From assembly GCF_000004195.4 (NCBI RefSeq), contig NC_030677.2, positions 202,356,713-202,420,712 on the forward strand: a stretch of DNA of 64,000 nt. Direction: 5' to 3'. The translations under genes and the position numbers were made by a program. This document shows positions 50,830 through 64,000 of the stretch, piece by piece (positions within the stretch are counted from its first letter, which is position 1; the number at the start of each line of letters is the position of its first letter). This DNA is from Xenopus tropicalis. Its lineage: Eukaryota; Chordata; Amphibia; Anura; Pipidae. The notes below the pieces were generated by a model that saw only the letters and a list, made by a program, of their open reading frames with translations, had not been told where the DNA came from and ran no database searches.

Positions 50830-52462
50830 CAGTGGTGTGAAAAACTATTTGCCCCCTTCCTGATTTCTTATTCTTTTGCATGTTTGTCACACTTAAATGT
50901 TTCTGCTCATCAAAAACCGTTAACTATTAGTCAAAGATAACATAATTGAACACAAAATGCAGTTTTTAAATGAAGGTTTACGTTATTAAGGGAGAAAAAA
51001 AACTCCAAATCTACATGGCCCTGTGTGAAAAAGTGATTGCCCCCTTGTTAAAAAATAACTTAACTGTGGTTTATCAATTTCAATTTTCAATTTCAATATC
51101 AATTTCTGTAGTCACCCCCAGGCCTGATTACTGCCACACCTGTTTCAATCAAGAAATCACTTAAATAGGAGCTACCTGACACAGAGAAGTAGACCAAAAG
51201 CACCTCAAAAGCTAGACATCATGCCAAGATCCAAAGAAATTCAGGAACAAATGAGAACAAAAGTAATTGAGATCTATCAGTCTGGTAAAGGTTATAAAGC
51301 CATTTCTAAAGCTTTGGGACTCCAGCGAACCACAGTGAGAGCCATTATCCACAAATGGCAAAAACATGGAACAGTGGTGAACCTTCCCAGGAGTGGCCGG
51401 CCGACCAAAATTACCCCAAGAGCGCAGAGACAACTCATCCGAGAGGCCACAAAAGACCCCAGGACAACATCTAAAGAACTGCAGGCCTCACTTGCCTCAA
51501 TTAAGGTCAGTGTTCACGACTCCACCATAAGAAAGAGACTGGGCAAAAACGGCCTGCATGGCAGATTTCCAAGGCGCAAACCACTTTTAAGCAAAAAGAA
51601 CATTATGGCTTGTCTCAATTTTGCTAAAAAAACATCTCAATGATTGCCAAGACTTTTGAGAAAATACCTTGTGGACCGACGAGACAAAAGTTGAACTTTT
51701 TGGAAGGTGCGTGTCACGTTACATCTGGCGTAAAAGTAACACAGCATTTCAGAAAAAGAACATCATACCAACAGTAAAATATGGTGGTGGTAGTGTGATG
51801 GTCTGGGGTTGTTTTGCTGCTTCAGGACCTGGAAGGCTTGCTGTGATAGATGGAACCATGAATTCTACTGTCTACCAAAAAATCCTGAAGGAGAATGTCC
51901 GGCCATCTGTTTGTCAACTCAAGCTGAAGCGATCTTGGGTGCTGCAGCAGGACAATGACCCAAAACACACCAGCAAATCCACCTCTGAATGGCTGAAGAA
52001 AAACAAAATGAAGACTTTGGAGTGGCCTAGTCAAAGTCCTGACCTGAATCCTATTGAGATGTTGTGGCATGACCTTAAAAAGGCGGTTCATGCTAGAAAA
52101 CCCTCAAATAAAGCTGAATTACAACAATTCTGCAAAGATGAGTGGGCCAAAATTCCTCCAGAGCGCTGTAAAAGACTCGTTGCAAGTTATCGCAAACGCT
52201 TGATTGCAGTTATTGCTGCTAAGGGTGGCCCAACCAGTTATTAGGTTCAGGGGGCAATTACTTTTTCACACAGGGCCATGTAGGTTTGGATTTTTTTTCT
52301 CCCTAAATAATAAAAACCCTCATTTAAAAACTGCATTTTGTGTTTACTTGTGTTATCTTTGACTAATAGTTAAATGTGTTTGATGATCAGAAACATTTTG
52401 TGTGAAAAACATGCAAAAGAATAAGATATCAGGAAGGGGGCAAATAGTTTTTCACACCACTG
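50830..52462 (+). mobile_element. Tc1-like transposon, copy 1 (1,633 bp)
   Basis: CAGTGGTGTGAAAAACTATT at 50830 is inverted at 52462, with TA on both outer sides (50828-50829 and 52463-52464). The terminal inverted repeats are about 210 bp. Each contains an outer and an inner direct repeat of about 24 bp (GTGTGAAAAA(C/G)T... CCCCCTT at 50834 and 51023; mirrored at 52250-52274 and 52437-52459). This is the IR/DR layout of Sleeping Beauty-type elements. It is inserted antisense in the 33.4-kb WDR7 intron. Confidence 0.95.
51221..52244 (+). pseudogene. Tc1 transposase, DD34E, frameshifted
   Basis: About 340 codons from ATG at 51221 to TAG at 52244, the usual Tc1 transposase length. The N-terminal part has paired-type helix-turn-helix DNA binding (GYKAISKALGLQRTTVRAII) and an AT-hook-like GRPTK. 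The catalytic core shows WTDETKVELF (first D), QQDNDPKHTS (second D) and SPDLNPIEMLW (E), with 34 residues between the second D and the E. Two lesions break it: one extra base in the seven-A run at 51626-51632 shifts frame, and a TGA follows at 51657-51659 in the resumed frame, where relatives carry tryptophan. Downstream the frame is open to the natural end (IAAKGGPTSY). No active protein is expected. Confidence 0.95.
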
Positions 52463-52464
52463 TA

Positions 52465-52495
<31 letters not shown>

Positions 52496-53309
52496 AATAC
52501 ATGTAACATATTATGAAGCTTCATTTAAGACTATAATCAATAGCTGTATTCCAATTGCAATGAGAAGCACTTGGGTCTGCCATTTTATTGTGGGATAGTC
52601 AATAAAGGGTTATTAGTCCAAAGGAAAAATGTAGTTTCATCAGGACAAAAAATTCCTCCCACAGATTGAGATTTTTTTTAAAGATGTTTATCAATTTTTT
52701 TGTGGATCTTCTTGCAAAGATACGTTGACAAAAACATTTCAGAACTCAAAGCTGCTGAGACCAATGGGCAAAAGTGTTGGTCAGAATGAACATCTCTCTT
52801 TTTTTTAACTGTTCTTGAGAATTCTCGAGTTGCTTTACATTTACTAACCCACAACAGTTTTGGGTCTGGGTTTTTGACACCAAAAAAGTCGCAAACCGCT
52901 TAAAAGTCGCAGGAAAAAAAGTCACAACTTTTAAAAAATGTATTCAGTGTAACAATACCGAATGTGAAAACTCTCCACCTAAAACCTGTCGAGATCATGT
53001 AGAAGTCAATGGCAAATGTCCCTTCCCTGGAAAATATTTCTTTGCTTCAAAATTTTCTAGTTTTTCAGATTTTTGATGTTGGTTCATGGATAATCTGCAC
53101 ATAAACCCCTAGACAAGCCAGTAAAACCACTAAATAGATAATGGGCATTTTAACCCCAGCCTTGCCCTATAATTTCTATGGAAAATGGATAATCTGCATA
53201 TTAACCCAAAATATGCCAGTACAATTACTACAGGAAGTGAATAATCTGCATATTAACCCCAGATGTGCCAGTATAATTACTACAGGAAATAGATAACCAG
53301 CATATTAAA

Positions 53310-53525
53310 ACACAGACATGATCCAGGGACTGGTCCGATTGCCATCTTGGAGTCAGGAAGGAATTTTTTCCCCTCTGTGGCAAATTAGAGAGGCTTCAGA
53401 TGGGGTTTTTTGCCTTCCTCTGGATCAAGTGGCAGTTAGGCAGGTTATATATAGGCATTATGGTTGGACTTGATGGACGTATGTCTTTTTTCAACCTAAC
53501 TTACTATGTTACTACTATGTTACTA
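53310..53525 (+). mobile_element. CR1/L2-type LINE 3' end
   Basis: GATCCAGGGACTGGTCCGAT, GTCAGGAAGGAATTTTTTCC, GGACTTGATGGACGTATG, TTTTTTCAACCTAACTTAC and a (TATGTTACTAC)n-like tail. Confidence 0.85.
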
Positions 53526-53802
53526 TGACATGCCGCTATAATCACTGCAAAAAGATCACTAAAAATGTGCATTGAGCATTCCATTAACTCTATACAGACA
53601 TTTACTGTGGCAAGACAAATGTTTCTAACTGGTAGTAACATTGCCCAGTGCCTTTGGATCTTAAAGGGTGTCTGGCTGTGCTGTATTTAATCTGGGGTGT
53701 TAGTTATACCCTCCCTACTCCATTCTGTGAGGTTTTAAAATTCCAGGTGGGGGGCACTTGCCCCCTATTTGCGGATGCCCATGATGTCAACTCCATCTAC
53801 AC

Positions 53803-54109
53803 CAGTGATCCCCAACCAGTGACTCAGGGGCAACATGTTGCTCACCAACCCCTTGGATGTTGCTCTCAGTGCCCCCAAACCAGGTAGTTATTTTTGAATT
53901 CCTGACTTGGGGGCAAGTTTTAGTTGAATAAAAACAAGATTTCCTACCAAATAAAGCCCCTGTATGCGGATATTGTGCATAGAGGCTCCCTAATAGCCAA
54001 TCACAGCCCTTATTTGGCACCTCCATGAACTTTTATGGTGCTTGTGTTGCTCCCCAAGTCTTTTTACATTTGACTGTGGCTCATGAGTAAGAAAGGTTGG
54101 GGACCCCGG
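53803..54109. mobile_element. hAT-type MITE (family A) next to a WDR7 donor site
   Basis: CAGTGATCCCCAACCAGTGA to GGTTGGGGACCCCGG. Target duplication ATCTACAC / ACCTACAC (53795-53802 and 54110-54117) matches at 7 of 8. It ends 32 bp inside the intron after the 54241-54142 exon. Confidence 0.9.
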
Positions 54110-54114
54110 ACCTA

Positions 54115-55312
<1,198 letters not shown>

Positions 55313-56540
55313 TACAGGTATGGGACCCGTTATGCTTGGGACCAAGGGTATTCGGGACAAGGGGTCTTTCTGTAATTTGGATTTCCATACCTTAAGTCTA
55401 CTAAAAAATCAATAAAACATTAATTAAACCCAATAGGATTGTTCTGCCCCCAATAAGGGGTACTGTATATACTCGAGTATAAGCCTAGTTTTTCAGTGCC
55501 CAAAATGTGCTGAAAAAGTCACCCTCGGCTTATACTCGAGTTGGGTGCCATGGGTCCCTCTAGACTAGCACCCTCTCTCCTTTGTGTGCAAATTAGGCCC
55601 CCTGGAACCAGACCCTCCAGTGCCCTGGCCCGCTCCCATATTCATCTTCATCTCCCATCCTCACCTGTCCCATTCTGCACTATACATTGCACTTTATATT
55701 CTATATAAACCATAGTTTTGAAGGATTTTAACTCTTTGTGTTTTAGCTTGCTGATTGAACTAAGGGGGTAGTACTCTTAAGGTATCATTGTGGATACCAT
55801 ATAGTTTCCCACCCTATGCTTATACTTGAGTCAATAAGTTCTTCCAGCTTTCTTAGGTAAAATTAGGTACCTCGGCTTATATTCGGATCGGCTTATACTC
55901 GAGTATATACGGTAATTATATCTTAGTTGGGATCAAGTACAGGTACTGTTTTATTATTACAGAGAAAAGGGAATCATTTAACCATTAAATAAACCCAATA
56001 GGGCTGTTCTGCCCCCAATAAGGGGTAATTATATCTTAGTTGGGATCAAGTACAGGTACTGTTTTATTATTACAGAGAAAAGGGAATCATTTAACCATTA
56101 AATAAACCCAATAGGGCTGTTCTGCCCCAATAAGGGGTAATTATATCTTAGTTGGGATCAAGTACAGGTACTGTTTTATTATTACAGAGAAAAGGGAATC
56201 ATTTAACCATTAAATAAACCCAATAGGGCTGTTCTGCCCCCAATAAGGGGTAATTATATCTTAGTTGGGATCAAGTACAGGTACTGTTTTATTATTACAG
56301 AGAAAAGGGAATCATTTAACCATTAAATAAACCCAATAGGGCTGTTCTGCCCCCAATAAGGGCTAATTATATCTTAGTTGGGATCAAGTACAGGTACTGT
56401 TTTATTATTACAAAGAAAAAGGAAATCAATTTTAAAAATCTGAATTATTTGATTAAAATGGGAGTCTATGGGAGATACACTTTCCGTAATTTGGAGCTTT
56501 CTGGATATTAGGTTTCCGGATAATGGATCCCATACCTGTA
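55313..56540 (+). mobile_element. TA-flanked MITE with 113-bp repeats, interrupted
   Basis: TACAGGTATGGGACCCGTTA to GGATCCCATACCTGTA. It has five interior repeat units. The first unit is split by another MITE at 55463-55912. Confidence 0.95.
55463..55912. mobile_element. 450-bp MITE nested in the first repeat unit
   Basis: CTGTATATACTCGAGTATAA at the left is mirrored by TTATACTCGAGTATATACGG at the right. TA flanks both ends (55461-55462 and 55913-55914). Removing the insert and one TA restores the host unit phrase AGGGGTAATTATATC. Inner inverted pieces: GTATAAGCC and CTCGGCTTATACTCGAG. Confidence 0.93.
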
Positions 56541-57543
56541 CTGAGCTAGAGAACTCATCCATAATGGCAATTTTATTTAGATAGTGGGGGACTTCAATAA
56601 TCACTGAGAATAAGTGACTATGATGATCTTCCGTTAAATTGGGGTCTGGTTCCCCATGGGGGAAAGGAGCAGTTGCTAGGAGGATCTGAGGGAAATGCCT
56701 ATTTCATTTACTAGATACTTCTTGATGCTCAGAAGGTAAAATACAGCAAAACTGGGAGCGCAGTATTATGCCATTATAAAGTGCAAAAACAGAACTATTT
56801 CCAAATTGGCTGTCACTGCTCATATTAAATGGCGTTCGGTAACCTTTTCCCAGCAGGTTTATTCTCCATCTTCCTTTACCTACAGCATTTGCAGAGGCCC
56901 ATGAAGTGATGTGCTGTACTGTGATATACTGAAAAACCTGCATTACAAAGGCAAGTTACAGTGTATGAGGTTTTCACCAGGAAGTTCTCTGGTGGGTCTC
57001 ACCGTACGACCATTCATATGAACTCCAATAGCAGCACACAGAGCTCAGGTTGCCTGGTGGCTTTAAGTAGCCTGCCGAGGTCCATTCCAACACTGCAGTC
57101 TACAACAGTCAGGTCTAGTTCTGTTGGAGATTGCCACAAGAAGGTAGGACATTTTTGAGACAGCATATAAGCACTCATCACAAATCTCTGACCTTCTCGT
57201 TGCTGTTGCCTTGGGCCACCCAAAGGGGGTAAGTCCTACATAATGGGAAACCATGTTCTGTGGCAATTACTACTATCAATGGCAAGTGAAGACCCGAGGG
57301 AGGGTTCTGTTCTCCTATAACATCAGCTTCCATGGATATCTAGGTCAGGTCTAGTTCTGTTGGAGATCGCTACAAGAAGGTAGGACATTTTTGAGACAAC
57401 ATATGAGCACTCATCACAAATCTCTGACCTTCACGTTGCTCTTGCCTTGGGCCACCCAAAGGGGGTATGTCCTACAGTATGGGAAACCATACTGAAGACC
57501 CGAGGGAGGGTTCTGTTCTCCTTTAAACATCAGCTTCCATGGA

Positions 57544-57745
57544 TATCTAGGACAACATGTACTCTGTACAAGTACATTAGAGGGGATTATAGACAGATAG
57601 GTGTGTTCTTTTTTCCCCATAAAAATCAGTGCACCGGAGGCCCCCCTTTTAGATTAGAGGTTAGGTTTATGTGGATGCACTGGGGTTCACTTGGAAGGGT
57701 TTAACTTGATGGACTTTGGTCTTTTTTCAACCCAACTTAACTATG
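57544..57745 (+). mobile_element. CR1/L2-type LINE 3' end
   Basis: ACTCTGTACAAGTACATTAG then TTAACTTGATGGACTTTGG, TTTTTTCAACCCAACTTAAC. The same family as 11089-11595, with a large internal deletion. Confidence 0.8.
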
Positions 57746-57829
57746 TAACATATAAGCATTCACCACAATTTTCTAACCTTCTAGTTGCTCCCCTTGCTTT
57801 GGACCGGCCACAGGTGGTAAGTCCTATAA

Positions 57830-58119
57830 CAGTGATCCCCAACCATGTTGCTCACCAACCCCTTGGGTGTTGCTCTCAGTGCCCCCAAACCAGGTAGTTA
57901 TTTTTGAATTCCTGACTTGGGGGCAAGTTTTGGTTGAATAAAAACAAGATTCCCTACCAAATAAAGCCCCTGTAAGCTGATAGGGTGCATAGAGGCTCCC
58001 TAATAGCCAATCACAGCCCTTATTTGGCTCCTCCATGAACTTTTATGGTGCTTGTGTTGCTCCCCAAGTCTTTTTACATTTGACTGTGGCTCAGGAGTAA
58101 GAAAGGTTGGGGATCCCTG
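57830..58119. mobile_element. hAT-type MITE (family A)
   Basis: CAGTGATCCCCAACCATG to GGTTGGGGATCCCTG. The flanks TCCTATAA and TACTACAA match at 6 of 8. The interrupted phrase is intact in the neighbouring duplicate copies. Confidence 0.85.
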
Positions 58120-59093
58120 TACTACAACATAGGAAACCTTGTTCTTTGGCAACTACTGCTATATACTGTATGGGAAGGAAGGACTTACTAAGGGACTCAA
58201 GTCAATCTAATTGGTCTGCTATCAAACATAGGCAAAGACACCCCCAAAGCATGAACATTACATGCCACTGCTATATCTTCTTCCAGTAATAAGACGATGT
58301 AGTGGCTTCTAAGTTCACACAATATTCTATGTACTGGTAAAATAAATGTTAATATTGATATAAAAACAGTGTGTGAGTGAATATAGGCCAATTTATAATC
58401 CATATACAATGAGGCAACCATCTTCACCTTGGAACGCAATTGGCGATTTGCTTACCATACAAATGCTAAAGCTCCGAGATATTAACAGCTAGATTTAATA
58501 GAGGTTTGGGTAGCAAATAACTCACATTTTACAGGAAGGATTTCATCTCCGTGCCCCATTTCGAAGAGCAAGTTAATTAAGATGCAAGACAATAAAAGCT
58601 TAGTTTTCAATAATCTGACGGAGGAATTATGCTGCCAGGCACAGCGTCGGTTATCTCGGCGGGAGATTGTTGTTTTTTTTTTTAACTTTTAACATCAAAA
58701 CTTGCATTGAATTTGTCCTACGCAGCACATTTACTTTCATATTTCTGTTAAACTCAAACACAGCCTTGAATTAAACATAAACTGCTGTGGAACCTTGCAA
58801 TATACTGAGCATCTTCCTATTATGCATGTGTAAGTTTATTACCATGGCTCTGTACGGAGCGGGCTATGAGACGTGCAGAGGTTACTGAAGCAAATACAAA
58901 TATATATAATAGTGTGCTGATGTGTGATGGCTGAACATGTTTGGTGAGAGGCTGTAATAGTGCTAACACTCTAAAGGTATATATTAGGTTGACCAGCTGG
59001 TAGTGTATCTTCTTGTGATTGGTTATTACTTCTATGGCTTCTGAATTATTTAGCTTTTGGTTTAATGAGATTATGCGGTGCTCAATTTGTAGC
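58120..59093. other. Low-repeat intronic block, candidate conserved element
   Basis: 58440-58900 has no repeat signatures and contains AGCAAGTTAATTAAGATGC, AAAGCTTAGTTTTCAATAAT and CAGCGTCGGTTATCTCGG. No coding signal. Confidence 0.4.
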
Positions 59094-59610
59094 TGTAATA
59101 TTGGTGTGTAGGCGCCAGTGCATTGTGCCTGAGTCTGAGCTTTCAGCCAGCGCTACACATTAGAACTGCTTTCAGCTAACCTATTGTTTCTCCTACTCCC
59201 ATGTAACTGGAGGAGTCCCAAGCCGGACTTGGATTTCTTACTATTGAGTGCTATTCTGATACCTACTGGGAGCTGCTATCTTGCTCCCTTCCCATTGTCC
59301 TGCTGATCGGCTGCTGGGAGGGGGGAGATATCACTCCAACTTGCAGCACAGCAGTAAAGTGTGCCTGAGTCTGAGCTTTCAGAAGGAGCCAGCTCTACAC
59401 ATTAGAACTGCTTTCAGCTAACCTATTGTTTCTCCTACTCCCATGTAACTGGGGAAGTCCCAAGCCAGACTTGGATTTCTTACTATTGAGTGCTATTCTG
59501 ATACCTACTGGGAGCTGCTATCTTGCTCCCTTCCCATTGTTCTGCTGATCGGCTGCTGGGGGGAGGGGGGATATCACTCCAACTTGCAGCGCAGTAGTAA
59601 AGTGTGAAGT
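59094..59610. repeat. Tandem dimer of a T2-associated repeat
   Basis: GTGCCTGAGTCTGAGCTTTC begins copies near 59125 and 59361 (about 236 bp apart). Both include TTAGAACTGCTTTCAGCTAA and GCTATCTTGCTCCCTTCCC. A single copy is at 33279-33560. Confidence 0.9.
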
Positions 59611-59634
59611 TTATCAGAGCACAGGTCACATCAG

Positions 59635-59860
59635 TCCTTGCCCCAGTGGAGCTTACAATCTAAGGCCCCTATCACACTCACACACTATGGTCAATTTAGT
59701 TGGAAGCCAATCAACCTACCCGTATGTTTTTGAGATGTGGGAAGAAACCAGGACACGTGGAGAACATACAAACTCTTTGCCGATAGCCCACTTTGCTGGG
59801 ATTGAACGGAGGACCCTGGTGCTGCAAGGCAAAAGTGCTACTCACTGAGCAGACAAATTT
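59635..59860. repeat. Dispersed vertebrate-type repeat
   Basis: GTGGAGCTTACAATCTAAGG, GGTCAATTTAGTTGGAAGCC, GTATGTTTTTGAGATGTGGG and GCTGGGATTGAACGGAGGAC. I recognise this phrase order as a widespread frog and fish repeat but cannot name the family. Confidence 0.6.
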
Positions 59861-60021
59861 TTCAGGGAGGTCCGTTGGAGGCCCCATAGATGGACAGAAT
59901 AGGTCTGAAGGTTCTAAATTGGCAGTTTAAATGTGCCTGTGTATGGCCAACTTTTGAGACTGAGAAGAAAACTCATACACTCGGCATCTGTAAATACATA
60001 TAGTGAAGCAGCTGAACCTAC

Positions 60022-60104
60022 TTGCAAATGGAAGGAAAGCATTCCTGTAGTCCTTTCTTCTTTAACAAGGACCCTTCAAGGCAGTACATTATGATATCCA
60101 TGAC
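60022..60104 (-). CDS. wdr7: WDR7 coding exon, fourth from the end
   Basis: This 83-nt exon encodes VMDIIMYCLEGS, then LLKKKGLQECFPSIC, plus two bases (AA) of a split lysine codon completed by the first base of the next exon. It continues the previous exon exactly (LLVE joined to VMDII), as in vertebrate WDR7. The acceptor is CAATAG before GTC and has only a modest pyrimidine tract. The donor is AA|GTAGGT. The exon is too short to stand out as an open reading frame and was found by looking for the expected WDR7 continuation between the flanking exons. It forms the linker into the C-terminal WD repeats. The main uncertainty is splice efficiency, not identity. Confidence 0.95.
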
Positions 60105-62081
<1,977 letters not shown>

Positions 62082-62160
62082 TTATTTAATTTTTCATTTC
62101 AGTAAGGCTACAGAAAATGTTTAGAGACAAATATACATTTATTTTTATTTGTTATATATA

Positions 62161-63760
62161 CAGTGGCTTGCAAAAGTATTCGGCCCCCTTGAACTTTTCC
62201 ACATTTTGTCACATTACAGCCACAAACATGAATCAATTTTATTTGAATTCCACGTGAAAGACCAATACAAAGTGGGGTACACGTGATTAGTGGAAGGAAA
62301 ATCATACATGATTCCAAACATTTTTTACAAATAAATAACTGCAAAGTGGGGTGTGCGTAATTATTCAGCCCCCTGAGTCAATACTTTGTAGAACCACCTT
62401 TTGCTGCAATTCCAGCTGCCAGGCTTTTAGGGTATGTCTCTACCAGCTTTGCACATCTACAGACTGAAATCCTTGCCCATTCTTCTTTGCAAAACAGCTC
62501 CAGCTCAGTCAGATTAGATGGACAGCGTTTGTGAACAGCAGTTTTCAGATCTTGCCACAGATTCTCCATTGGATTTAGAACTGGACTTTGACTGGGCCAT
62601 TATAACACATGGATATGTTTTGTTTTAAACCATTCCATTGTTGCCCTGGCTTTATGTTTAGGGTTGTTGTCCTGCTGGAAGGTGAACCTTCGCCCCAGCC
62701 TCAAGTCTTTTGCAGACTCCAAGAGGTTTTCTTCCAAGATTGCCCTGTATTTGGCTCCATCCATCTTCCCATCAACTCTGACCAGCTTCCCTGTCCCTGC
62801 TGAAGAGAAGCCCCCCCAGAGCATGATGCTGCCACCACCATATTTGACAGTGGGGATGGTGTGTTCAGAGTGATGTGCAGTGTTAGTTTTCTGCCACACA
62901 TAGCGTTTTGCATTTTGGCCAAAAAGATCCATTTTGGTCTCATCTGACCAGAGCACCTTCTTCCACATGTTTGCTGTGTCCCCCACATGGCTTGTGGCAA
63001 ACTGCAAACGGGACTTCTTATGGTTTTCTGTTAACAATGGCTTTCTTCTTGCCACTCTTCCATAAAGGCCAACTTTGTGCAGTGCACGACTAATAGTTAT
63101 CCTATGGACAGATTCCCCCAACTGAGCTGTAGATCTCTGCAGCTCCCCCAGAGTCACCATGGGCCTCTTGGCTGCATTTCTGATCAGCGCTCTCCTTGTT
63201 CAGCCTGTGAGTTTAGGTGGACGGCCTTGTCTTGGTAGGTTTACAGTTGTGCCATACTCCTTCCATTTCTGAATGATCGCTTGAACAGTGCTCCGTGGAA
63301 TGTTCAAGGCTTTGGAAATCTTTTTGTAGCCTAAGCCTGCTTTAAATTTCTCAATAACTTTATCCCTGACCTGTCTGGTGTGTTCTTTGGATTTCATGGT
63401 GTTGTTGCTCCCAATATTCTCTTAGACAACCTCTGAGGCCGTCACAGAGCAGCTGTATTTGTACTGACATTAGATTACACACAGGGGCACTCTATTTAGT
63501 CATTAGCACTCATCAGGCAATGTCTATGGGCAACTGACTGCACTCAGACCAAAGGGGGCTGAATAATTACGCACACCCCACTTTGCAGTTATTTATTTGT
63601 AAAAAATGTTTGGAATCATGTAGGATTTTCGTTCCACTTCTCACGTGTACACCACTTTGTATTGGTCTTTCACGTGGAATTCCAATAAAATTGATTCATG
63701 TTTGTGGCTGTAATGTGACAAAAAAGTTCAAGGGGGCCCGAATACTTTTGCAAGCCACTG
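62161..63760 (-). mobile_element. Tc1-like transposon, copy 2 (1,600 bp)
   Basis: CAGTGGCTTGCAAAAGTATT at 62161 is inverted at 63760 with TA on each outer side (62159-62160 and 63761-63762). The inverted arms of about 210 bp include inner repeats (TAATTATTCAGCCCCCTGA near 62358, mirrored near 63557). The right arm lacks about nine bases in the subterminal region (near 63720) relative to the left. It lies in the WDR7 intron upstream of the 61979 exon, transcribed in the same direction as the gene. Confidence 0.95.
62378..63397 (-). pseudogene. Tc1 transposase, DD34E, two nonsense codons
   Basis: A 340-codon frame (with stop) from ATG at 63397 to 62378. The N-terminus has helix-turn-helix sequence (GYKKISKALNIPRSTVQAII) and GRPPK. 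The catalytic core has LWSDETKMDLF, QQDNNPKHKA and PMENLW, with 34 positions between the second D and the E. The frame is continuous but has TGA at 63202-63200 (likely CGA to TGA, a CpG change) and TAA at 62602-62600. The DLNPIE-type motif is altered to VLNPME. It is otherwise highly preserved, implying a fairly recent insertion or recent loss. Confidence 0.95.
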
Positions 63761-64000
63761 TATATACTGGCAGAGCTTGAGGTTTTAGCCTAAATGTGTC
63801 ATTGTCTCTCTAGCTAAAGAGCCACCACCTTCCGTGTTTTCTTCGGTCACCCCCCCCCCCATATTATTATAAAGCATTTTTTGCATTAAACCTATGGTTG
63901 CTCCTTAAGGCAAATTTTCCCTTTTTCATTTACCTGGAATAAGCATATTGATACACTATATGGGCAAAAAGTATCCTGATATATTCGATACAGCCAACAC
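63761..64000. other. WDR7 intron at the window edge
   Basis: No gene or exon. A short C run occurs near 63850. The intron continues beyond the window. Confidence 0.5.

Larger units (their letters stand above)
57113..58170. repeat. Block duplicated in tandem, third partial copy split by MITE
   Basis: TCTAGTTCTGTTGGAGAT(T/C)G starts copies at 57113 and 57350. Both include GGTAGGACATTTTTGAGAC, CTTGGGCCACCCAAAGGGGG and CAGCTTCCATGGATATCTAG. A third, diverged copy resumes at 57742 (ACATATAAGCATTCACCAC) after a LINE tail and is split at 57830 by a hAT MITE, continuing at 58120. Confidence 0.85.

Overview
The window is vertebrate nuclear DNA, almost certainly Xenopus (X. tropicalis is my best guess; the species rests on the repeat families, not on a search). 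It is AT-rich and intron-dominated. It holds many miniature inverted-repeat transposable elements (MITEs) of Xenopus type: T2/Kolobok-like ends beginning TTAAAGG, hAT-like elements with 8-bp target duplications, and TA-flanked elements whose bodies carry tandem repeats. It also holds two near-complete Tc1-like elements and CR1-type LINE tails. No bacterial features (operons, CRISPR, origins) are present.

The one recognisable host gene is WDR7 (rabconnectin-3 beta), on the minus strand. Its last five coding exons lie at 61979-61830, 60104-60022, 54241-54142, 20735-20631 and 16371-16168. All have GT/AG splice sites, the reading phases join exactly, and together they encode the final 213 residues and the stop codon. 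Introns between them are 1.7, 5.8, 33.4 and 4.3 kb. A long 3' UTR probably runs from 16167 to about 12525, ending after an AATAAA at 12550-12545. The rest of the gene lies beyond the right edge of the window.

Layout: 1-12.5 kb is intergenic sequence downstream of WDR7 (minisatellites, a 113-bp array, a Penelope-like reverse transcriptase remnant, a 324-bp fold-back insert, LINE tails). 12.5-16.2 kb is the 3' UTR. 16.4-20.6 kb is the last intron, with a run of four different MITEs. 20.7-54.1 kb is the giant intron, with tandem duplications, six sizeable minisatellites, hAT and T2 MITEs, the 113-bp MITE arrays and Tc1 copy 1. 54.2-62 kb has the remaining exons, another 113-bp array with a MITE nested inside it, and a duplicated block split by a LINE tail. 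62.2-63.8 kb is Tc1 copy 2.

Both Tc1 transposases are dead (frameshift and/or nonsense codons). The most interesting signals are the MITEs carrying internal tandem arrays, whose repeat units contain a copy of the element's own terminal octamer. Others are a ~99.5% identical tandem duplication beside a coding exon, a fold-back insert with a 14-bp target duplication, and several low-repeat intronic blocks that may be conserved regulatory elements.
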